Assembly (NCBI RefSeq): GCF_002788215.1
Contig: NZ_CP024845.1
Span: 1,364,001 to 1,428,000, forward strand
DNA: 64,000 nt
DNA from: Halohasta litchfieldiae
GTDB taxonomy: Archaea; Halobacteriota; Halobacteria; Halobacteriales; Haloferacaceae
Direction: 5' to 3'
Below are positions 51,324-61,124 of the stretch, in pieces. The position numbers were made by a program, and so were the translations under genes. The notes below the pieces were generated by a model, which saw nothing but the letters and a program-made list of their open reading frames with translations, was not told where the DNA came from and made no database searches. Each line of letters starts with the position of its first letter. Within the stretch, counting starts at the first letter, position 1.

Positions 51324-54050
51324 ATGAGCGAACACAACACACCCGACACAGGATCTCAAACCGAAATGACTGGTGACACTCTCCTCGACACATTTCCACG
51401 AACCAGTCTCACATCTGAGTCCGATTTCATAGAAACAATACAAATACCAGAAAAACCAGCCGAAACTGTCCCTGCAGGCGATATTCTACGCCCAGAACTC
51501 GCCGAACCATACCCATTCGACTTGTTCAGTCACCAAGCAGCAGCACTCAACGCACTCGAAGACAACGACAACGTCACCATCGCAACATCGACTTCCAGCG
51601 GTAAAACCCATATTTACGGCTTGCAAATCGCTCGGAATCTGCTTGATGCAGGCGTTCTCAACGCTGACGGGACCAGAGCAACAGAACAAAACGATGCATC
51701 AACGGCGCTGTGTGTCTACCCAATGAAGGCGCTGACGAAAGACCAACACGAATCACTCACCGACCTATACGACCAACTTGGATTAGACATTCGTGTGGAA
51801 ACCTACGACGGTGACACAACCGGCGACCGTCGAGCAATCAGGAACGAAGCAGACGTTATTCTCACCAACTTCGCAGCACTGAACGTGTACCTCGAACACC
51901 ACGACAAGTGGAGTCGGTTCTACGGTGCCCTCGATCTTGTCGCTATCGACGAATCACACACCTACACCGGTATCGAAGGTATGCACGTCGCATGGATTCT
52001 TCGACGCATGAAACGCGTCGCCACCTACTGGGGCGGCAACCCACAGTACACTCTTACCTCCGCTACAATCGGGAACCCGCACGCTCACTCTTTAGAACTG
52101 CTTAACGAGTCAGTCACAGTCATTGACGACGATGGGTCACCGCACGGTCCACGAGACATCGTCCTTTGGAACCCACCACCCAGAGACAAAACCCGAGACG
52201 CAACCCCAGACGACGCACCATTTACGACTACAGATCAAGACAGTGAAACCGAGGAATCTGACACCGAATTCGTTGCCGAACGTGTCCCAGCAAGCGTCGA
52301 AGCCCCGAAAGTATTCAACCACCTCACCTCCAGTGAGATTCGCACCCTCCTGTTTTGTCCAAGCCGAAAACTCACCGAACTCAGTATTCAACGCGCAGAC
52401 GACCACCGGAAACACAACACTCGTGAGTACGACCTCACCACTAAACCACAACGAGAAGCCTACAACGCCGGGCTCGGCCGCCGAACACGACACTCACGTG
52501 AACACCAATTCAAAACAGATGTTCTCACCGGACTCGCAACCACATCAGCGCTCGAACTCGGGATCGATATCGGCGATTTAGACGCTACCGTTCTCATGGG
52601 ATACCCAGGACAACGACAATCGTTCTGGCAGCGAATTGGTCGCGCAGGCCGCGAAGCCAGTCACAGTCTCTCTGTTCTTGTCGGTGACCATCGTACCCTT
52701 GACCAGTACATCATCAACCACCCCGAATACTTACTTGAAAACGACGTCGAAGACGCCGTCGTCGACACGTCAAACAACTCTGTGTTCGCCACACACGTCT
52801 TGTGTGCAAGCGACGAAATCGCGCTTACAGAGGATGACTTAGGAACGTTCGCCGAAACAGACCGTCTTCAAGCTGCCGTCCAAATGTGGCGCGAAGCAGG
52901 CTACATCGACGGCTACCTTGATGCTGCCGCCCACTACTGTGGTCCAAGCCGACCCCAAACACAAGTTAACCTGTATGGAAACAACGACACAGACTACCGA
53001 CTCGAATTAGCACCCGATGTCGACCGCGACCATTGGGGACTCCCCGACGACCTTGATTTAGAGCCAGTTGAACAAAATCGAGCTTACCGAGACTACCACG
53101 AAGGTGCAGTCCGCCTCCAAAACGGTCAACAGTTCGAAGTCGTGAACGTGGACGAAGAGCGACCTCAACCCGTTATTCAACTCAAACCAGTTGATCACGA
53201 CTACTACACGCGAACACAAAACAAAGTCAACGTATTAGATGCTGACTCCGAGGAAACACGAGACATCAACGGGTTCACGCTTCACTTCGGCCGGGGAACC
53301 GTGCTCGTCCACTATCACTCGTACGACCAAATGTACATCAGCAACAGTGAACCGAAACAACAGATGCTCGCCACTGAGACGCCACCGATCCTCATGGACA
53401 CCCAACTCTGCTGGGTTGAAGTCCCTGACGACGTCGAAAACGCTCTCGTGCGGAAATACCAAGACTATGGACTCGAAACCGGCGTTGACCCTGATGAAAC
53501 CGGTATGGCTCACTTAGGATACGTTGCTGGGCTTCACGCTGCAGAACACGCAACCATACAAACCGCCCCACTCGAACTCAGAGTCGACAAAGACGACCTC
53601 GGCGGCCTCGCCACACTCGTCATGGATACTCACTACACTCACAACGAGTATGACGAAATCACGGACTCAATCGGTGAGTCATTCGAAGCCGCAAAACACG
53701 CCCTCGAACAACGAACCCAAGAATTAGGCGGACGCACCTGTTCAGGCTGGTTCATATACGACGGCGTCGAAGGCGGACTCGGCTTCGCACGCGCCATCTA
53801 CGACAACTTCGAAGCGCTCTGTGAACGCGCCCGCGACCAACTCGAAAACTGTCAGTGCGGGCAACCAAACGGCTGTCCAGCCTGCACCTTCGACGAAAAC
53901 TGCGGCAACGACAACAAACCACTCCTCCGCCAATCAGCAGTCGACGTTCTCAATCAGCTCCTTGGTGATGCTGACCGAGAGGACCTCTCAGAGTACCTTC
54001 CAGACGACGAGTACGGCGGCAACCGTCGCCCCGTCGTTTTCTACTCGTAA
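51324..54050 (+). CDS. MrfA-like DUF1998 superfamily 2 helicase
   Basis: 908 aa. Motifs: Q-like DLFSHQAAALNAL, motif I TSTSSGKTHIYG, YPMKALTKDQ (Ia), LTNFAALNVY, motif II AIDESHTYTG (DESH), LTSATIGNP (III), then RTLLFCPSRKLTE, LATTSALELGIDIGDLDATV and RIGRAGREA (VI). The C-terminal DUF1998 zinc part is CQCGQPNGCPACTFDENCGN with four cysteines in the MrfA arrangement. MrfA unwinds adducted DNA for MrfB. Start ATG is 3 bp after the exonuclease stop. Confidence 0.9.
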   Translation: MSEHNTPDTGSQTEMTGDTLLDTFPRTSLTSESDFIETIQIPEKPAETVPAGDILRPELAEPYPFDLFSHQAAALNALEDNDNVTIATSTSSGKTHIYGLQIARNLLDAGVLNADGTRATEQNDASTALCVYPMKALTKDQHESLTDLYDQLGLDIRVETYDGDTTGDRRAIRNEADVILTNFAALNVYLEHHDKWSRFYGALDLVAIDESHTYTGIEGMHVAWILRRMKRVATYWGGNPQYTLTSATIGNPHAHSLELLNESVTVIDDDGSPHGPRDIVLWNPPPRDKTRDATPDDAPFTTTDQDSETEESDTEFVAERVPASVEAPKVFNHLTSSEIRTLLFCPSRKLTELSIQRADDHRKHNTREYDLTTKPQREAYNAGLGRRTRHSREHQFKTDVLTGLATTSALELGIDIGDLDATVLMGYPGQRQSFWQRIGRAGREASHSLSVLVGDHRTLDQYIINHPEYLLENDVEDAVVDTSNNSVFATHVLCASDEIALTEDDLGTFAETDRLQAAVQMWREAGYIDGYLDAAAHYCGPSRPQTQVNLYGNNDTDYRLELAPDVDRDHWGLPDDLDLEPVEQNRAYRDYHEGAVRLQNGQQFEVVNVDEERPQPVIQLKPVDHDYYTRTQNKVNVLDADSEETRDINGFTLHFGRGTVLVHYHSYDQMYISNSEPKQQMLATETPPILMDTQLCWVEVPDDVENALVRKYQDYGLETGVDPDETGMAHLGYVAGLHAAEHATIQTAPLELRVDKDDLGGLATLVMDTHYTHNEYDEITDSIGESFEAAKHALEQRTQELGGRTCSGWFIYDGVEGGLGFARAIYDNFEALCERARDQLENCQCGQPNGCPACTFDENCGNDNKPLLRQSAVDVLNQLLGDADREDLSEYLPDDEYGGNRRPVVFYS

Positions 54051-54192
54051 TCCCTGTTCAGCTCCTAATTATGACAATTTACTGACCGCCTCTTTCCGTT
54101 ACAAAGCTTAGAGGATACGAGCATGACAAATTATACCCGATGATTGTCAAATAATATTAAATTTTATTAAATCTAGTAACTAATTCCTTTTT

Positions 54193-54936
54193 ATGCCCAC
54201 ATTGAAAGCTTACGTAAACGACGACGGGTACTATATCAACGCCCGGCCATCGGATGCTGGTAACGTCACCTATCAGGTTGATCCAAGCATCTGGGATTTT
54301 CTTGAAAAGATGGACTACTCACACGGATCTGAAATTGAATGGGGTCTAATCAAACCGTTCCGACTCGCAGGCCTCATATACACAGAAGGCGGCGGTGTTG
54401 ACGACATTGCCGACGAAATCCCTGAACTAGACCCCTCGAAACTGTCTGAGTTATCAGATGATGCTATAGAAACATTGCTAGAATATATTGAATCGAGAGG
54501 CGACCTCAGTCCAAGCCTCAAGGAGAAAATCCGAGCATATATTATAGAAAATGGCAGTCACAAATCGACGGACCTGACTGACGAAATTCAGAAAGCTGTC
54601 GACTCAACTCTGGGATTCACTTGGAAGAGTCAAAGTGTGACTGTTGACTCCGAAAAAGTACAACATTGGAGGACAACCGATATCAAAATAAAAATCAAGA
54701 AGGTCTTCTTTCCGTCAGATTCGGATACCCAGATCACTCATACTATCTCTGTCACAGAACCAGTAGATGAGGTGGCTACCGAGAACTACACAACGTGGGA
54801 GACAAATATTGAAGGAGACAATTCGTGGAGAATTGGCATTACAGCTCTCCAGCAGAAGGCAGATCTTGCTGAAAAACTGAAGCAGATACTCACAGACCAA
54901 GGTTTGAAATTGGGCGCCCCACCCAAATTAGTATAG
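54193..54936 (+). CDS. Hypothetical protein (247 aa)
   Basis: No family recognised. The N-terminal part is beta-rich (LKAYVNDDGYYINARPSDAG), the middle helical and acidic (LSELSDDAIETLLEYIESRG, LKEKIRAYI), and the C-terminal half has amphipathic strands (KIKIKKVFFPSDSDTQITHT). Just downstream of the helicase with 140 bp of AT-rich spacer containing a TAATATTAAAT run, so probably its own promoter. Context suggests an accessory or defence function, but the sequence does not show it. Confidence 0.6.
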   Translation: MPTLKAYVNDDGYYINARPSDAGNVTYQVDPSIWDFLEKMDYSHGSEIEWGLIKPFRLAGLIYTEGGGVDDIADEIPELDPSKLSELSDDAIETLLEYIESRGDLSPSLKEKIRAYIIENGSHKSTDLTDEIQKAVDSTLGFTWKSQSVTVDSEKVQHWRTTDIKIKIKKVFFPSDSDTQITHTISVTEPVDEVATENYTTWETNIEGDNSWRIGITALQQKADLAEKLKQILTDQGLKLGAPPKLV

Positions 54937-55261
54937 TAAACTGATAAATCGATAAGCAATTGAGTTCGAAAGTATACCGTTAGAGACTTCCACCAATCCA
55001 CGAGAGACGCAGTCTCACACTCGTTCATAACTCTGGATCAACCATTTAACCATGAACTGTAGTCTCGCACATATCAGCTGTCACCTCGCCACAATACACT
55101 GTTGTGTATACAATATAAAACTTAATCTCGTATTTTACCTCTTTTAATAGATTAGTCACATCCCAGCTGACTGCGTTCCGAACGAGCATCGGGATCTATA
55201 TCGACTATGTCAGTCACAGTTGAGACAGTGTTATCAGGCTGACTAGTCTTCATCTTAACGT

Positions 55262-55891
55262 ATGGATACGCACATCACCTTCGTACTTGATTCTTCAGGG
55301 TCAATGGACGTGATCGCTGACGACACCAGAGGCGGATTCAACACGTTTCTCAAAGACCAGCGCGATCAAGAAGGGACAGCGACGGTCACGTTGTACGACT
55401 TCAACACCACCGTCGACCAAATCTACGAAACGTATCCCGTTGCCGACGCCCCAGAGCTCACCGACGAGAACTACAAGCCCCGCGGGCGAACAGCGTTGCA
55501 CGACGCCATCGCTCGGGCAGTCGACGAAACCGGCGAAGAAATTGCTACAGTCGACCAAGCCGAACAACCTGACAACGTCATTATCGTCGTATTGACTGAT
55601 GGCAAGGAAAACGCTTCTGAGACACCCAAAGATGCTGTACGAGGCCGTATAGAGACCCGGCAAGAAGCCGATGGCTGGGAGTTCCTCTTTATTGGTGCGA
55701 ATCAAGATGCAGTGCTGACCGCCGAAGGAATGGGTATTGAACAAGATCGCTCGTTAACCATGGCTCACGACGGCGAGGGAACCAGAGACGCCTACAAATC
55801 AACATCCGAAACCATCAGTGAAGCCCGCACAGAAGGCTCAATGAGCGGGTATGACGACGAAGATCGTCAGCGTCAAGAACGCGATACCTAA
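55262..55891 (+). CDS. von Willebrand factor A domain protein
   Basis: 209 aa with one VWA fold. The MIDAS metal site is complete: DSSGSM (residues 10-15), Thr in RGRTALHDA and Asp in VLTDGKENAS. The first strand ITFVLDSSGSMD and later FLFIGANQDAV are typical. A hydrophilic, repetitive tail follows. VWA proteins act as metal-dependent adaptors for AAA ATPases or nucleases. Convergent with the metallo-hydrolase gene downstream. Confidence 0.88.
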   Translation: MDTHITFVLDSSGSMDVIADDTRGGFNTFLKDQRDQEGTATVTLYDFNTTVDQIYETYPVADAPELTDENYKPRGRTALHDAIARAVDETGEEIATVDQAEQPDNVIIVVLTDGKENASETPKDAVRGRIETRQEADGWEFLFIGANQDAVLTAEGMGIEQDRSLTMAHDGEGTRDAYKSTSETISEARTEGSMSGYDDEDRQRQERDT

Positions 55892-55977
55892 CGCCAGCTT
55901 CTAACTCGCTGGACAGAGACCTGCTTTTTTGATCTGCATCGTGCGTCAATGACTGATCGTAATTGAGTTGACTCCGA

Positions 55978-58350
55978 TTATGACTCGTTGTTCGAAGAGA
56001 CGTACCAAGCAATAGCTGCTTCGACGACTGGTTCGTAGCTATCGAAGACATAGTCGTCATTAGCTAGTATCGAATCCAGATATCGGTAGTGACTCTCTAA
56101 AACGTTAATCTCTCGAGAGACCGAATTGTCGCTTGAAATCGCAGCTGCAATCCCTTCGGCAGCAAGCGCTGATAGGGACTCTACCTCGTCATCAATGACA
56201 GCCGTAAGCGCACGCTCGGCTGCCGGGCTCCCTTGGAAATCAATTTCAAACAGTTCCTCTTCGGTACCGGCAGCGTCACCAGCCAAGAGGGCAGCAACAT
56301 ACTCGCTGACAGCCGTTGAAATCACCATCGTGATCGTTTCAGCCTCCGAACCGGCCGCAAGAGCCTGGTCAGCCAACGCGACAGCAGCTGGATTGAGCTG
56401 AAGCGTCTCCATCGCTGGCGACTTAGCTTCCTCAGGCTCACTCACAGTTGACTCACCAGTGTCTGCGGCATTTGCTTCTTGCTGTGGGGATTGGTCGTGA
56501 GCTTCATTTGTGGTATCATTCGTAGTGGTCGCATCGTGTAGCTCTGGTCCATCGTCAGCATCTTCGGCATCAGTGGTTGCGGTCGACATCTCAGCAGTTG
56601 ACTCTGCCTCGTCTGGTGAGTCGTCGACGTCTACCTCCGTGTCACTCTCACCGCTTTCTTTTTCACCTGAAGACGATGTCTTCGCATTAGTTGGAGATTC
56701 GGCTTCAATCGTCGGAGTCTCTGTGTCTTGTGCTTTTTCAGCGGCTTGCTTTTGTGCAGCTATGACTTTCGATATCTTAGCTTCTGTCAGACTGCCGTCA
56801 TCAAGTGCGTCCTGTAGTTGCGGATCAATTTCATCGAAACCATCAGGACCAGTTGTACGTATCAACCCGTGTGAAGGGGTGTCCGATGCGTCAGCGTCGT
56901 CTGAGTTCGTATTGTTACTCGGCATTGTTTGCGTCGTGGAGTACGTTGGTTCACCAACGGAGGCAGTGCTAGTGTCGGGGATGTCCGTATCTCTGCCAGC
57001 CCCCTGACTCTGGTGTAACATCGAAGCTAACTGATCTGCATTGAGTCCCTCGGCGTCGAGGTCTGGAGTCGAATGGCGGTCAAGTGACGGCACAGAAAAC
57101 GATAACATGAGCTCGGCCCCAGCGAACTGCTGGAGATTACGACCCGCATCACGGGGCACAGTACCGCCACCCATCCACGGTGGGAGACGCCACTGTGAGC
57201 CGTCATAGAGAATGTTTTCATCAGTATCCCCCGATCCCCATACGATACCAGACAGATCATTGAACGCCTCTTTTGCGCCGTGATGTCTGTGTGTAATCAC
57301 CGTCTCCGTCGGATCAATCGCCTCATGCACCTCAACAAGCGTCTCGCGCGTAGGGTGATTCGAAAGCGTATGCGTATGAATCGTACACTGACCGTTTGTC
57401 CGCGGTGTTTTCCCCGAGCCAATAAGTTGGACGACACACGCATTCGGATCCTCCTGAAGCACGCCGAAGAGCCGCCCACTACTCTGTTCGCGGGGAACAT
57501 CTGGCCCAGCAATCGCAATCACGCCGGATTCTAAACACTCGTCGGTATGACCGAACTCAGGGATCGAGGTTACGTGGTCGCACTCGTAGTCTAATTCGTC
57601 ATAGAGTTTTGCTACTTGGCCGACGACACGAATCGGAACGTGCAGATCATACTCGGCAGCAATCGCTGTGAGCAGATACGCAATCTGTGGGCCAACAAGC
57701 CCGCTCGCAGTTACGAGGGTCCGAGAGCCACTATGGGCGTGGGAAATGGCTGTCCCCAACGCCTCTGTAATGGCTGATTCGAACTTGTTGTTCGTCGCAC
57801 CTGTCAAAAACAGCACGTCCACGTCAATGAATCCATCTGAGTCAAACCCGGGGAACCCTCCTGCTCGACGAGACGTGAAATCACCCGTTGTTAATATGTG
57901 ATGCGTGTCATCGTCATCTATCACTCTGAACAAGAACCCGACCGCTCCCGGGACATGACCCGCAGGCACTGGATGGATTTCGATACCGGGAACAATATCT
58001 GTCCAGTCATCAATCGGAGCTATGGCAGACGTGACCGCTTCAGAGGCAGTGATATCGTATTTACTGGAGGCAACATCAAACACATCTCCTAAGATGGTCG
58101 CCGTCGCAGGAGACGTGAATATCGGGACGTCATCACGATGTGCCGCGGTTAATTCCGCATAGTGGTCGACATGTGCATGAGTAAGACAAATCGCCACCAA
58201 TTGATCACTCGGACTCAGTAACGAATCAAGATCGACACCGTCGCCAGCATCAACAAGAATGCACGCCGTCTCCGCACTGCCAGTTCCGAATCGAAGGAGA
58301 AACGACTCATTACCGCTGTTTGGATTGGCATGATTAAACGAGAGACGCAC
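55978..58350 (-). CDS. Metallo-beta-lactamase fold / beta-CASP-like protein with acidic linker
   Basis: 790 aa. The N-terminal ~410 residues form an MBL domain: HAHVDHYAE (motif II, HxHxDH), AGHVPGAVGF (motif III), TTGDFTSR (motif IV) and a C-terminal ITHRHHGAKEAF, as in RNase J/CPSF-type beta-CASP nucleases. A long disordered linker (about 430-640, acidic, Ser/Thr/Asp/Glu-rich) leads to a helical C-terminal domain (VALADQALAAGSEAETITMV, AIAWYVSSNNES). Probably a nucleic-acid hydrolase. Convergent with the VWA gene. Confidence 0.8.
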   Translation of the reverse strand: MRLSFNHANPNSGNESFLLRFGTGSAETACILVDAGDGVDLDSLLSPSDQLVAICLTHAHVDHYAELTAAHRDDVPIFTSPATATILGDVFDVASSKYDITASEAVTSAIAPIDDWTDIVPGIEIHPVPAGHVPGAVGFLFRVIDDDDTHHILTTGDFTSRRAGGFPGFDSDGFIDVDVLFLTGATNNKFESAITEALGTAISHAHSGSRTLVTASGLVGPQIAYLLTAIAAEYDLHVPIRVVGQVAKLYDELDYECDHVTSIPEFGHTDECLESGVIAIAGPDVPREQSSGRLFGVLQEDPNACVVQLIGSGKTPRTNGQCTIHTHTLSNHPTRETLVEVHEAIDPTETVITHRHHGAKEAFNDLSGIVWGSGDTDENILYDGSQWRLPPWMGGGTVPRDAGRNLQQFAGAELMLSFSVPSLDRHSTPDLDAEGLNADQLASMLHQSQGAGRDTDIPDTSTASVGEPTYSTTQTMPSNNTNSDDADASDTPSHGLIRTTGPDGFDEIDPQLQDALDDGSLTEAKISKVIAAQKQAAEKAQDTETPTIEAESPTNAKTSSSGEKESGESDTEVDVDDSPDEAESTAEMSTATTDAEDADDGPELHDATTTNDTTNEAHDQSPQQEANAADTGESTVSEPEEAKSPAMETLQLNPAAVALADQALAAGSEAETITMVISTAVSEYVAALLAGDAAGTEEELFEIDFQGSPAAERALTAVIDDEVESLSALAAEGIAAAISSDNSVSREINVLESHYRYLDSILANDDYVFDSYEPVVEAAIAWYVSSNNES

Positions 58351-58483
58351 GTATAACCAAAACGATAGTAAGCATCATATAATTTTGGTTGATAGTTAGA
58401 GTGTTAGTTAAGAGGTCGAAGCTGATTTCTCGCTTAATTCGTATAGTAACTTAAAAGAATAGCTGAAGCCCTGTATACACTAT

Positions 58484-58813
58484 CTAGTACATAGAGTCAT
58501 CATCCTGACGCACCCACTCTTGTTCCTCTGTGAAGTGACGCTCCGGTTCATGAGGATCAAAATCATTTTCTTTTTTCCAATTTCCAGCATCTCCATCAAT
58601 AAGTCCCTCCTGTCTAAGATGTCCAAGATGCTCAAGTATAATTTCGGAGTCTACATCAAACATTTCAGCAAGTTCGTCCTCATTAAATGAATCTACTTCT
58701 GAAGTTTCTTCTAGAATAGCCACACTCAACGATTTATATTGCCCTTGGTCATCTCTTACACGATACGAGCCGTCACGAAACGAACCCTCAATGTGCCAAC
58801 GATCATCTGCCAT
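58484..58813 (-). CDS. Small winged-helix-like protein (109 aa)
   Basis: A beta-hairpin start (WHIEGSFRDGSYRVRD) is followed by a helix-turn-helix candidate (FNEDELAEMFDVDSEIILEH and HLRQEGLIDGDAGNW), then an acidic tail with Trp and His. Could be a transcription regulator. Preceded by AT-rich sequence. Not assigned to a family. Confidence 0.55.
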   Translation of the reverse strand: MADDRWHIEGSFRDGSYRVRDDQGQYKSLSVAILEETSEVDSFNEDELAEMFDVDSEIILEHLGHLRQEGLIDGDAGNWKKENDFDPHEPERHFTEEQEWVRQDDDSMY

Positions 58814-59002
58814 TGAAACATAATTCTACTCTGTTTGAATAAAACAATCGCCTACCCAGAGTATCCTAATTTCTTACTTAACTAAATAAACAACCAATTC
58901 ATAATAATACATTCTTTCAACTCATTGTTTTAGCTCTTAATTTGTTTCCACCAAACTTGATCCTAACCCAAACATTATGAATCTATAACATATGTCATCA
59001 AT

Positions 59003-59116
59003 ATGGCGCAAAAAGGACGTTGCAAATGCTGTGGAACAGAAACAAGTGCCTCAACGCATCTCTGTGGCCCCTGTATCGATGCTGGCTGTAATACTTTTGG
59101 CTCATGTCGACTCTAG
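59003..59116 (+). CDS. Tiny zinc-finger protein (37 aa)
   Basis: ATG-to-TAG frame MAQKGRCKCCGTETSAS ... LCGPCIDAGC ... CRL with a CxCCx(n)CxxC array. Such 35-60 aa double-CxxC proteins are widespread in haloarchaea, and some regulate motility or lipid metabolism. Too short for automatic gene finders. A TATA-like TATAACATA lies 15-20 bp upstream. Confidence 0.6.
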   Translation: MAQKGRCKCCGTETSASTHLCGPCIDAGCNTFGSCRL

Positions 59117-59197
59117 CTTAACTATCCAGCTGGTACTCATGTCTCTCTATTGAGCTTCATGAGAAACTCCGGTCTCGCTTGTCTTTCCACAAAATTA

Positions 59198-59563
59198 CTA
59201 ATTAGAGAACCGAGGACTGTCTTGGAGTTTATCCATTTTACACTGCACACAGAGATCATCAGCAAAACAGGAGATACTGTCGTAGGGGCAGTCGTATTCT
59301 TCAACAGTGACCGACAGACTGCGTTTTTCGCTCTTCCACACCCGTTCCCATGTCTCAATGTCTACATCTATTGATGAGAACACGACGTCATCATCCCGAT
59401 CAACAATCTTCGCCACAGTAGCTAAGTGCCGTTTCTTTTTCACCACTTCTATTGCTTCTCTAAAAGACGAACACGGGATCTCCTCGTTATCTTGAGAATC
59501 CCTAAGCAAGTGCACCATGATCCTCCCATCATACGTTTCGGTCGGATCAAATCCATCACTCAT
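59198..59563 (-). CDS. Hypothetical protein with C-terminal Cys motif (121 aa)
   Basis: Starts MSDGFDPTETYDGRIMVHLL. A helix (FREAIEVVKKKRHLATVAKI) and two strands precede the Cys-rich end YDCPYDSISCFADDLCVQC, which probably binds zinc. Function unknown. Opposite in direction to the tiny zinc-finger gene. Confidence 0.55.
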   Translation of the reverse strand: MSDGFDPTETYDGRIMVHLLRDSQDNEEIPCSSFREAIEVVKKKRHLATVAKIVDRDDDVVFSSIDVDIETWERVWKSEKRSLSVTVEEYDCPYDSISCFADDLCVQCKMDKLQDSPRFSN

Positions 59564-59666
59564 CTACCACCACATACCAACAGTACCGATTTATAACTAT
59601 TGCAGACCACAATCTACAGACATCGTTATTAACACTAGCAAGCACTTCTCTGGCAACACACTCTAT

Positions 59667-60650
59667 TCACACCCACTCAAGCGATGCATTATGCCGGTTC
59701 ACGTATTCTCGATCAACACTCCCATCAGGCAATGACATTCGCTCACCAGCACGATTGATGATTGTTCGTTGCAGCAACTCACTCTCTGTTTCGAACGCCG
59801 GGTTCACCTGTAACCGATATTTTTGATCGATTGTGAACAATTCCCGGTCGAACGCCGCATGATGCGTTTTACTCAACGGCAGCACGTTCGACACATCAGC
59901 CCGATACTCGGGGAACTCACTCCACGACAACACGTGTGCAACATCCAACAAACCAGGATGGTCGACACCAGACACTGGGCATTTCTCATCGTACCGGGCC
60001 AGCACGGTCGCTCGGAACTCGGGATCGACTATCCGAGCATGGATCGTCGTTTCGTACGTCCCGTCTTTCACCTCATTACTTGACGCTGTCGACAGTTCGG
60101 CGTCCGCCCACTTTTCGACCGCGGACTTGACGAACTGTCTCCCTTGGGATGTGAGCGAATACGCATCCCCCTGTTTCTCGATCAACCCCATGCTTCGAAG
60201 CCAGTTCACTCGTTGGGTCGCCATATCCGTTTGCCCCCGCGACCACCCCAACTCTGGGTGGGTATCCAGTTGTTGATTACTAATCTCCGCCAACGTCATC
60301 GGAGCCGCAGACAACGCATACAGCAAACTTCGAAGCCCGACGTTCCGCGAACACATAATCCGAAGCAAGGTTTCCGTGCGCTGATCTTGGACATACTCAC
60401 GGCCAACCTGCCCAAGCACCCACCAATCATTTTCTTGATGAAGGAATCCGACCTGTTGGAGGTAGCTCACTCGCCGCATAATCGAATCCCGACTCGACAC
60501 ATTTGGAAATGTACCGCGATGCCAGCCAACCATCTCGTCAGTCGTTGGGTTGTGAGTCTCAACAAACTCTACAATCCCATCAAGCGTGTCGACATACCGG
60601 GTCCCACCGCCGAACATTGGGACAATACTGCGGAGACGATCCGTTGGCAT
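59667..60650 (-). CDS. HNH endonuclease with N-terminal winged helices
   Basis: 327 aa. Two winged-helix segments (about residues 25-75 and 105-165, e.g. MTLAEISNQQLDTHPELGWS) are followed by an HNH nuclease domain: CPVSGVDHPGLLDVAHVLSW, then NVLPLSKTHHAAFDRELF (His-Asn-His). This build fits type IV or type II-like restriction enzymes that sense a base or sequence through the helices. No methyltransferase is nearby. Divergent from the ORF at 60675. Confidence 0.82.
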   Translation of the reverse strand: MPTDRLRSIVPMFGGGTRYVDTLDGIVEFVETHNPTTDEMVGWHRGTFPNVSSRDSIMRRVSYLQQVGFLHQENDWWVLGQVGREYVQDQRTETLLRIMCSRNVGLRSLLYALSAAPMTLAEISNQQLDTHPELGWSRGQTDMATQRVNWLRSMGLIEKQGDAYSLTSQGRQFVKSAVEKWADAELSTASSNEVKDGTYETTIHARIVDPEFRATVLARYDEKCPVSGVDHPGLLDVAHVLSWSEFPEYRADVSNVLPLSKTHHAAFDRELFTIDQKYRLQVNPAFETESELLQRTIINRAGERMSLPDGSVDREYVNRHNASLEWV

Positions 60651-60674
60651 ACTGGAATACTACAGCAGGCATGC

Positions 60675-60983
60675 ATGATTCTTTCTCCAGAGCGGCGCGA
60701 CCGGGAAGCAGAAATTGTAGTATACGACATTTCGGTGTACAGCGTCGACAGCCGCGCTGACCTTGCTGAAAGGGACATTTTGTTCAATCTGCTTGCCGAT
60801 CCCGACGGTGCTGTCGCTGATGTCTTTGGGCTTGACACTGGGGAGGGCTATACGGACCGCCGTACGTTCGTCCTCGCTGACGAGGAAGTGTTTGCGATGT
60901 ACGACCCCAAACTTGCGGACCTAGCAGACCATGCCACAGCAGTGTTGAACGACATACGGAATGGATTTATCACCGGTGGATAG
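60675..60983 (+). CDS. Hypothetical protein (102 aa)
   Basis: Acidic protein starting MILSPERRDREAEIVVYDIS with DLAERDILFNLLADPDGAV, EGYTDRRTFVLADEEVFAM and a C-terminal helix LADLADHATAVLNDI. The larger open frame upstream is antisense to the HNH gene and was not used. The ATG is about 25 bp from the HNH start, so the two share a divergent promoter region. Confidence 0.55.
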   Translation: MILSPERRDREAEIVVYDISVYSVDSRADLAERDILFNLLADPDGAVADVFGLDTGEGYTDRRTFVLADEEVFAMYDPKLADLADHATAVLNDIRNGFITGG

Positions 60984-61124
60984 GATTCATCACATCTAAA
61001 CTTTGATCAAACCTGTGTCTACGGGCTCTATCCTACTGTACTAATCAATAGCGCTCAAATATAAACGACACACAAACTGTTAAGAATATACCTATAGTTT
61101 TCACCAGACAGCAACAGGATACCG

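Noticed and set aside
60144-60674. Upstream extension of the ORF ending at 60983
   Set aside because: Antisense to the HNH gene with His/Pro/Arg-rich sequence; only the part from 60675 looks real.
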